A stretch of DNA of 5,131 nucleotides from an uncultured Bacteroidales bacterium (lineage in GTDB: Bacteria; Bacteroidota; Bacteroidia; Bacteroidales; Paludibacteraceae), in the NCBI GenBank assembly GCA_903873355.1, contig CAIQOG010000024.1, positions 1-5,131 of the forward strand, read 5' to 3'. Below, piece by piece: positions 1-5,131 of the stretch; position 1 is the first letter of the stretch; each line of letters opens with the position of its first letter. Both the position numbers and the translations under genes were made by a program. The notes beneath the pieces are model-generated. The model did no database searches. It worked only from the letters and a program-made list of their open reading frames with translations, and was not told the DNA's origin.

Positions 1-283
1 ATATGGGTTTTTCACCACGAACTGCAGATACCAGAACAGGAGATGATTTGGTGGCTGGATTGGATGCTTTTACTGTTGCACTCACGGTATATGTACCGCC
101 TTTTACCCAAAGTGTATCACCTGCTACGAGTTTTGTAAAAGCTGTATTGGGTGATAACCAGGCTGTTTGAACGCTTAGACCATTGTTCGAATCATTTCCG
201 GTTGGCGACAAAAAATATTGCTTAGCAGAAAGAAATGGACATAAAAATCCCAATAATATGAGAAGGAAGTAATTTTTTGACAT
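1..283 (-). CDS. N-terminus of a secreted parallel beta-helix protein, probable polysaccharide lyase (3' end outside window)
   Basis: This is the first 94 residues of a gene that runs off base 1. Its ATG is the complement of 281-283. The leader before it is A/T-rich with no Shine-Dalgarno motif, as usual in Bacteroidota. Residues 1-19 form a Sec signal peptide: a basic start (MSKN), a hydrophobic core rich in L, I and F, and a likely cut after LSA. C15 does not sit in a good lipobox, so a lipoprotein is less likely. The mature start reads YFLSPTGNDSNNG, then AGDTLWVKGGTY, then a basic GEKPI near the cut. This succession (SPxGxDSxxG, GDTxxVxGGTY, GEKP) is the known entry into right-handed parallel beta-helix enzymes. 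It matches the equivalent stretch of the 920-residue neighbour (IAPTGSDSGEG, PGDTIICRGGTY). PL9, PL1 or another beta-helix family are all possible, because the catalytic part is not visible. It lies 110 bp downstream of that gene on the same strand. Confidence 0.85.
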   Translation of the reverse strand, partial: MSKNYFLLILLGFLCPFLSAKQYFLSPTGNDSNNGLSVQTAWLSPNTAFTKLVAGDTLWVKGGTYTVSATVKASNPATKSSPVLVSAVRGEKPI

Positions 284-322
284 GTGATTTTAAGATTGAA
301 AAGGGAATATAAAATATTAATC

Positions 323-386
323 TCACGCAAAGTTGCTAAACGAAATATTCAAAATTTGATATTTGGTATTTAGCAACTTTGCGTGA
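323..386. repeat. Perfect 18-bp inverted repeat, long intergenic hairpin
   Basis: The left arm 323-340 (TCACGCAAAGTTGCTAAA) and right arm 369-386 (TTTAGCAACTTTGCGTGA) are exact reverse complements separated by 28 bases. Inside that spacer, 343-348 and 359-364 can pair for six more A/T pairs after a small bulge, leaving a loop of about 10. Each arm also contains a small palindrome (GCAA-AG-TTGC). The element sits between the stop of the 920-residue lyase gene (7 bp beyond the left-hand end of that gene) and the start of the next gene (39 bp away). It could terminate transcription or protect a 3' end, although no strong T-run follows it on the minus strand. It could also be a small dispersed palindromic repeat. 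The inverted repeat is certain; its function is not. Confidence 0.9.
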
Positions 387-393
387 AAATATA

Positions 394-3156
394 TTATCGT
401 ACTACAATCATTTTACTTGTTTTAGTTGTATTACCTACAACTAACTGACACAAATAAATGCCGTTGCTGAGTGATGAAACCGATAACGGAATATAATATT
501 CCACACCTGAATCAGCTTGACCTTCATATGCTTTCGAAATGATTTGACCGTTCAGGTTACAAATATTTATTGTTGCACGGCTTGAGTTGTCAGTACTGAA
601 TTTTACCACAGCTTCGTTCACACAAGGATTTGGAGAAACCGACAAATTCAATTTTGCATTCATATTCATAATCACCTGTAATGCTGTGTTTATAGAACCT
701 TCCTGCAATTCGTAGGGACCTAAATCGCGTGCAGCACCGTAAACATCCTGTTTCAACCAGGGGAATTCATTGCTGTAAGGAATATTCTTCCAAAGTCCTT
801 TGTCTATCAAAACACTTCCTGATTTCAACCGAGCAAATTTAGTTGGCATACTGCCATCTGAACCACGTGGTGCTTTGGCATCTTCTTCACTCAAACTTAC
901 ATAATCTGAAGCTCCAAACCCGCGAATAACGTTTGTCCAGGCTTTATCTGAAGTCGACAACATGGCGTTATTGCTGTTTATACCACCGGCAATTTCGATA
1001 TTTCCAAAACATACATTGTTATAATATTCGCAATTTGTGGATGATTTTTCAAACATAAAGTCATATCCGCAACCAAATGCCAGACAGTTTACCAGTATTT
1101 CACCACCATTGTGACTATTCTGATCAAAACCTTTTACAGAGCCTGTTTTGTTACAGTTGAAAGCGACACAATTCCATGCTTCATGAACCCCTTCAGATGA
1201 ACCACCCGTTCCGTTTCCTCCCATTTTTATTCCATTTCCATTTCCCATAAATGAACCGGTATCATTTGCCCAACCAAAATTAGACTCACGACCTGAACCC
1301 CAGGTCCAACATTCAATGATTTTTACTGCAAAGTCTGTTTCGTATAAATCCCAACCATCATCGGAATTATCCCAGGCACGGCAACGGATAAACCGGTTTC
1401 CGATTCCATTGTGCATTTTACATGCAAAACCGTCAGCATCACCACCGTTACTATCCGTATCGTAGTTCAAATATGAATCACAGTCAATAATATCGTTGTA
1501 TGCACAATAGCTACCATCATTCTGTGAAATACCCGGATTAGTATCCGAAAATACATGCCCGAATCCAAGCTGAATACCGCCATCATCATTGTAACTGAAG
1601 GTACATTTCTCAATAATATTATGATTTCCTTCCAGTTTAATACCATTATCACCGGCCTGAGTAATATGAATCCCTTTTATATGCCAGTAACTACCATTCA
1701 ACTGAACTCCACGAATTCCCAGTGCTTTAGGTTGATCTTTAAAGTTCCAGATTGGAAATTCTCCCGGATAATTTTTTATCGTAATTCGTTTTGCAGCAGT
1801 TGCTATGGTATAAATACGTACAGTTGTTTTTGTTCCATCCTTCATCATAGTTGGATAATAGGTTCCTCCACGACAAATAATTGTATCACCCGGAATGACT
1901 GCATCCACTGCTTTTTGGATGTTATACCAGGGTGAATCAAACGTTCCTTCGCCTGAATCGCTTCCGGTTGGAGCTATATAATAAACTTTTGAATCGGTGT
2001 TAGAACCTGTTCCAAGTAACTGTAATTGTGCAGAAGCTCCACCACCCGACAAAGTCAGATTATAACTGTATGATTGTAATGCCGTTGGTAAAAATTGCAC
2101 ATAAATAGTATCTAACGGTAGGGTACTACTTGTATAAGGCAATGATAATGAAGAACTGAAGCCACTCGCAGAAGAAGTCGAAATCAGAAAATCAGCAGAG
2201 CCCGCCAGTGTAATAGTTCCATCGGCAGGTGATAAATATTTGGCCGAAACGGAAAAACTACGTTTGCTGAATGTTCCGGTTTTAACAGCCCCAAAATTGA
2301 TGGTTGATGGGTTGATGGTAATACTGGCCACCTGTGATGTTAGTTGCGAAACACGCCCGACAGTTGAAGTCAGGTAATTCGTGTTTTCTGCAGTTCCATT
2401 GTATTCAAAAACAGCAAAATGATATGTTTCACCGGCTTCCAAGCCCGTAACAACTACATTGTCGGCATTTCCGGAATAAGCAGCAGTTATATTGGTATCG
2501 AGCAATTTAGGTAGGTTGAGGTAGGGGGTACCATCAACCGGCAACCACGTTACGGCAGTTCCTTTTGAATAAACCAATAAACGACCGGTACCGTTTCCCT
2601 TTGTGAAATTAATTTTCATGGATGAACCGGTAACTTCACTGGCTGTAATAGAAGCCTGAGTGGTAGGTTCATCACCCATAGTTGAAACCGTAACGGTTAC
2701 ATTATCGATATAAATGGTAGCCGAGCCGCATAAAAATTTCAGGAGTACACCTTTTGTTCCTGCTTCAGCTATTGACATATTGGCCTGAGCATAAGTAGAA
2801 GCTGAATTTACTGTTGCAGTTCCAATGCTGGTCCAGTTTGCACCATTGTCAATTGATTTATAGACTGTGATTACTTTTCCACTTCCACTTCCACGATGAA
2901 CGAAGCTAACAGAAGTTGGTTTGTCAATAGCAGGTGAAATCAAATAACCATTGGTATTCATAGCAGCACGGTTACTTCCATTATCAGCCTTTCCGGCAAC
3001 GCCATTTAATTTCCAAATTCCTGAAGCCAGCGTAGCAGCTGTTTCTGACGAAGGTGCTGAAGTTGGCATACCTGTTTCGAAAGTTTCAGAAATTTGAGCA
3101 GAAACTATCCCCGCAAAAAACAATAATCCCAACAGGGATAGTGTAATTTTTTTCAT
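394..3156 (-). CDS. Secreted PL9 pectate lyase-like protein with T9SS sorting domain, 920 residues
   Basis: Predicted calcium-dependent lyase of pectic polysaccharide, acting outside the cell. Residues 1-20 are a Sec signal peptide (cut after VSA, before QIS). Residues 21-158 form a jelly-roll-like module (ETFETG at its start, IYIDNVTV at its end). Residues 163-272 are FN3-like, with the GNGTGRLLV, VDGTPY and TYHFAVFEYNG signatures of secreted Bacteroidota proteins. Residues 278-386 are an Ig-like module (INPSTINFGAV to LLGTGS). Residues 389-815 are the parallel beta-helix, closing at DLGPYE. Compared with recalled Dickeya Pel9A residues (D209, D233, D234, D237, K273), the equivalents here are D575 (ADGFACK), D599, D600 and D603 (DDGWD), and K644 (GNGIKMGG). 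The 24-residue spacing from the first to the second Asp is identical. Residues 835-920 are a type A T9SS sorting domain (SPNP, ICNLNGQ, LSNGIYLCQL, basic end). PL9 also includes exo-lyases and rhamnogalacturonan lyases, so the exact substrate is inferred. The ATG is well supported by the signal peptide; its leader is A-rich. Confidence 0.93.
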   Translation of the reverse strand: MKKITLSLLGLLFFAGIVSAQISETFETGMPTSAPSSETAATLASGIWKLNGVAGKADNGSNRAAMNTNGYLISPAIDKPTSVSFVHRGSGSGKVITVYKSIDNGANWTSIGTATVNSASTYAQANMSIAEAGTKGVLLKFLCGSATIYIDNVTVTVSTMGDEPTTQASITASEVTGSSMKINFTKGNGTGRLLVYSKGTAVTWLPVDGTPYLNLPKLLDTNITAAYSGNADNVVVTGLEAGETYHFAVFEYNGTAENTNYLTSTVGRVSQLTSQVASITINPSTINFGAVKTGTFSKRSFSVSAKYLSPADGTITLAGSADFLISTSSASGFSSSLSLPYTSSTLPLDTIYVQFLPTALQSYSYNLTLSGGGASAQLQLLGTGSNTDSKVYYIAPTGSDSGEGTFDSPWYNIQKAVDAVIPGDTIICRGGTYYPTMMKDGTKTTVRIYTIATAAKRITIKNYPGEFPIWNFKDQPKALGIRGVQLNGSYWHIKGIHITQAGDNGIKLEGNHNIIEKCTFSYNDDGGIQLGFGHVFSDTNPGISQNDGSYCAYNDIIDCDSYLNYDTDSNGGDADGFACKMHNGIGNRFIRCRAWDNSDDGWDLYETDFAVKIIECWTWGSGRESNFGWANDTGSFMGNGNGIKMGGNGTGGSSEGVHEAWNCVAFNCNKTGSVKGFDQNSHNGGEILVNCLAFGCGYDFMFEKSSTNCEYYNNVCFGNIEIAGGINSNNAMLSTSDKAWTNVIRGFGASDYVSLSEEDAKAPRGSDGSMPTKFARLKSGSVLIDKGLWKNIPYSNEFPWLKQDVYGAARDLGPYELQEGSINTALQVIMNMNAKLNLSVSPNPCVNEAVVKFSTDNSSRATINICNLNGQIISKAYEGQADSGVEYYIPLSVSSLSNGIYLCQLVVGNTTKTSKMIVVR

Positions 3157-3183
3157 AAATGTATTTTTTAAAGAGAAAATAAA

Positions 3184-3215
3184 ATCCTGACAGGCATTGG
3201 TTTGTCTGTCAGGAT
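3184..3215 (-). terminator. Probable intrinsic terminator or attenuator between the two PL9 genes
   Basis: Reading the minus strand, a perfect 10-bp stem (ATCCTGACAG, complement of 3206-3215; CTGTCAGGAT, complement of 3184-3193) encloses a 12-base loop. It runs straight into TTTATTTTCTC, giving a T-rich tail. It begins 12 bases after the TAA of the upstream lyase gene and ends 27 bases before the ATG of the 920-residue gene. That position and tail fit a factor-independent terminator for the upstream gene. No clear Bacteroidota promoter (TTTG / TAnnTTTG) is visible in the remaining bases, so partial read-through into the next gene is plausible. Confidence 0.7.
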
Positions 3216-3227
3216 AATTTAGATTAA

Positions 3228-5131
3228 TTAATTTTTTACAAATTTCTGAGTGGCTGTTTTTCCTTGTTTATCTTCAATCTGAACAACATAAATGCCTTTT
3301 TGCAAACGGCTTGTTTCAACAATTTGAGACATTATTGATTGTGCTACAACTGAGCCAGACATTGAATAAATTTTCAATTTGTTGATATCGCCATAGACAA
3401 TCAAGGCAGTTTCTGTCTGATACATTGGGAAACTAACTTTCTGCGTTGTGGTACTTTCTATTCCAGCCGGAACATCATATGTTTTTACAAAGAAATCGTA
3501 GATGCGGATTCCACCTGTAGATGTTGTATTTATGAATTTGATTGTAGTTGGTTTTTTGGTAGCTTCTAAGCCTATAGCAAGCATCAAATCCCAATTCAAC
3601 ATGGTTTGTTTTGCTAATGAAGCCGATGTCCATGTTTTGGTAACTCCACCAACCGTATATTCAACATTTAATGTGCGGGTTCCTGTAAAGTTAAGGTTCA
3701 TCTTCATTTCAACTAAACTTGGTAATGTCCACATGGCATGACCTCCGCTACGTTCAACATTGATTGCACCTATAGTACAGCCCGATGGGGCTGTCCCTGA
3801 TGTTTCAACGTAAGCCGGATTTAAAACAGTTGGATTAGCTGCAACACTTCCGTTACCAATAGTAAGAACTCCTTGCAAATCTGCTGGTAAGTGATTGATT
3901 GAATCCTGCAGATGATACCAGTCGCCGGTCAGAATTTTAGTTGGCAATACGCGGGTAATATTACAGTTGACAGATACTGTTGAACCTTCCATACCACCTA
4001 CAGTACTTACTAAGAATGCGCCGTCTTCGGTTGGAGTTCCATTGAACGTAATTGTTTTTGCTGTAGCATCTTTCACTGCCGAAATTCCTCCGGGTAAAGT
4101 AGTATAAGATACATCAGTTGCACCTCCGCCCCAGGTAAATGTAGTTTGAACCATTGCATTGCCAAAGAAAACTTCCTGAGCAGCTTTACCTTCGGTCAGA
4201 ACCAGTGTTGCTGCTGCAACATTTGATATCTTAATTGTTCCTGTCAATGTGATTGTGTTAGTTCCACCTACGTTAACAACGGAATATGTTCCTTCGGCAG
4301 TAGGAATACCGGAAATGGTTACAATTTTTGCAGTTGCATCTTTCACAGCTGTTAAGCCTTCAGGTAAATTACTTACTGTAACATCGGTTGCAGCTCCACC
4401 CCATTTGTAAACAGTAGCCTGAATTGAAGCTCCTGTAAATACAAATTGATCAGCTTTCCCTGATGTGAGTGATAATGTTGAAGTTGTTGCATTACCGGTT
4501 TCGTAAGCTCCCATATCGGCTTTGCCGTCATTATATAAAATTGAAACCGGTGCTAAAGTCAATCCTCCGGGACTATGAGCAGCCGGTGCAAAGTTTTCAA
4601 TATTTTCACCTGCATTGATAAATTTACTTCCTGCTACAAGTTTGCAGAAATCATTATCAGGTAAACTTCCATCAACCTGACGGTCTGCCAGGAATAGAGC
4701 AGATGATAAGCTTTTGAAATCGGCTGAATGATCTTTTACATTAACAGCAACACCATTTATTTTGTTACCATCTTTGTATGGATCGCAACCATCAAAAGTT
4801 GTCCAGCTGTTAAATGCAGTATTTGGCACTTGTGCACCTGTTTTATCAACTGACAAAAATTCATGATTTAAAATTGTTGGTTTGAAACCGATATTATTTC
4901 TCATATACATTGTTCCGTATTGGAAAATGGTTGGGAAACGATAATTATATTCATTACCAAATGACACGTTATTGAAAATATACATAGCTTCGTAGGCGTT
5001 GTTCTGGTCAAATCCTTTGTGAAGACAATCGAACGCAACACAATTATGAACTACGTGAGCTCCAACCGATTGTGCAAATGCTGCACCACCGGAAGTGCCG
5101 CCACCACCGAGTTTAAATCCATTTCCGTTTC
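3228..5131 (-). CDS. PL9 pectate lyase-like protein with two Ig-like repeats and T9SS sorting domain, C-terminal 633 residues (5' end outside window)
   Basis: The frame is open to the window edge. The first in-frame ATG (complement of 4983-4985) is internal: the 48 codons before it encode NGNGFKLGG, the PL9 catalytic-lysine motif (K6 of the fragment), and CVAFDCLHKGFDQN, which matches CVAFNCNKTGSVKGFDQN in the 920-residue neighbour. The calcium-binding Asp cluster and signal peptide must lie beyond base 5131. Residues 1-210 are the second half of the parallel beta-helix, closing at ADMGAYE. Residues 216-305 and 306-395 are two tandem Ig-like repeats. Residues 396-553 are an unassigned, probably beta-sandwich region (GDWYHLQDSINHLP near its start, GGIRIYDFFVKTYD at its end). 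Residues 558-633 are a T9SS sorting domain (LKIYSMSGSVV, LQKGIYVVQI, QKFVKN), although the usual PNP motif is missing from its first strand. Role: probably extracellular beta-elimination of pectic polymer; exact substrate unknown. The stop TAA is the complement of 3228-3230. Confidence 0.92.
   Translation of the reverse strand, partial: NGNGFKLGGGGTSGGAAFAQSVGAHVVHNCVAFDCLHKGFDQNNAYEAMYIFNNVSFGNEYNYRFPTIFQYGTMYMRNNIGFKPTILNHEFLSVDKTGAQVPNTAFNSWTTFDGCDPYKDGNKINGVAVNVKDHSADFKSLSSALFLADRQVDGSLPDNDFCKLVAGSKFINAGENIENFAPAAHSPGGLTLAPVSILYNDGKADMGAYETGNATTSTLSLTSGKADQFVFTGASIQATVYKWGGAATDVTVSNLPEGLTAVKDATAKIVTISGIPTAEGTYSVVNVGGTNTITLTGTIKISNVAAATLVLTEGKAAQEVFFGNAMVQTTFTWGGGATDVSYTTLPGGISAVKDATAKTITFNGTPTEDGAFLVSTVGGMEGSTVSVNCNITRVLPTKILTGDWYHLQDSINHLPADLQGVLTIGNGSVAANPTVLNPAYVETSGTAPSGCTIGAINVERSGGHAMWTLPSLVEMKMNLNFTGTRTLNVEYTVGGVTKTWTSASLAKQTMLNWDLMLAIGLEATKKPTTIKFINTTSTGGIRIYDFFVKTYDVPAGIESTTTQKVSFPMYQTETALIVYGDINKLKIYSMSGSVVAQSIMSQIVETSRLQKGIYVVQIEDKQGKTATQKFVKN
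3945..4484 (-). repeat. Two tandem 90-residue (270-bp) Ig-like repeats inside the partial PL9 gene
   Basis: Repeat 1 is encoded by 4484-4215 and repeat 2 by 4214-3945. Landmarks recur exactly 90 residues apart: LxLTxGKAxQ, WGGxATDV, LPxG, AVKDATAK, GxPTxxG and VGG. By hand count about 42 of 90 positions are identical, and AVKDATAK is the longest shared run. The pattern resembles the Ig-like repeats common between catalytic and sorting domains of secreted Bacteroidota proteins. A spacer or weak carbohydrate-contact role is inferred. Divergence at the other positions suggests an old duplication. Confidence 0.85.

Noticed and set aside
2..283. Lipoprotein signal at C15 of the third protein
   Set aside because: The residues before the Cys (GFL) do not fit a lipobox, whereas LSA a few residues later fits an ordinary signal peptidase site.
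284..393. Possible Bacteroidota promoter (CAACTTTG in the hairpin arm as a TAnnTTTG-like -7 box) for the 3' partial gene
   Set aside because: It has one mismatch and the nearest upstream TTTG is only 14 bases away, shorter than the usual spacing; the match also falls inside the palindrome.
311..399. AAAATAT at 311-317 and 386-392 as possible target-site duplication around the 18-bp inverted repeat
   Set aside because: The copies are not symmetrically placed (one is 5 bases away from its arm, the other overlaps its arm) and the flanks are so A/T-rich that a 7-base match is expected by chance.
1467..1652. Open frame of 61 codons on the minus strand, shifted relative to the lyase
   Set aside because: It overlaps the PL9 domain in another frame and encodes a low-complexity I/M/V-rich string with no family signature.
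1555..1935. Open frame of 126 codons on the plus strand
   Set aside because: It lies wholly antisense to the conserved PL9 catalytic domain, has no recognisable motif, and its composition (many I, N, S, C) is what the complement of that coding sequence would give.
3502..3741. Open frame of 79 codons on the plus strand
   Set aside because: It is antisense to the unassigned domain of the partial lyase and shows no supporting feature.

Overview
The window looks like part of a pectin-degradation cluster from a Bacteroidota bacterium (Bacteroidales or Cytophagales type, genus not determinable). The reasons are: moderately low GC, estimated by eye; start codons with A/T-rich leaders and no Shine-Dalgarno motif; Sec signal peptides on both proteins whose N-terminus is visible; C-terminal sorting domains of the type IX secretion system (T9SS) on both proteins whose C-terminus is visible; and accessory-domain families typical of secreted Bacteroidota proteins. 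All genes lie on the minus strand, so transcription runs from base 5131 towards base 1.

In transcription order the layout is as follows. (1) 5131-3228 is the C-terminal 633 residues of a family 9 polysaccharide lyase (PL9, pectate lyase-like). It starts at the catalytic-lysine motif and continues through two tandem Ig-like repeats, an unassigned beta-rich domain and a T9SS sorting domain. Its 5' end is outside the window. (2) 3227-3157 is a 71-bp gap holding a 10-bp stem followed by a T-rich tract, a probable terminator or attenuator. (3) 3156-394 is a complete 920-residue PL9 lyase with signal peptide, three beta-sandwich modules, catalytic beta-helix and T9SS sorting domain. (4) 393-284 is a 110-bp gap dominated by a perfect 18-bp inverted repeat. 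(5) 283-1 is the first 94 residues of a third secreted protein, whose start resembles the N-terminus of the same kind of parallel beta-helix enzyme.

The three products would all be exported by Sec and, for the two with visible C-termini, taken across the outer membrane by T9SS to be surface-anchored or released. There they would probably cut homogalacturonan or a related pectic backbone by calcium-dependent beta-elimination. No SusC/SusD pair, transporter or regulator is visible, so calling the region a polysaccharide utilization locus goes beyond the evidence. I found no RNA gene, CRISPR array, transposase or clearly new system. The most unusual items are the intergenic palindrome, the module shuffling between two neighbouring PL9 paralogs, and the unassigned domain in the first gene.
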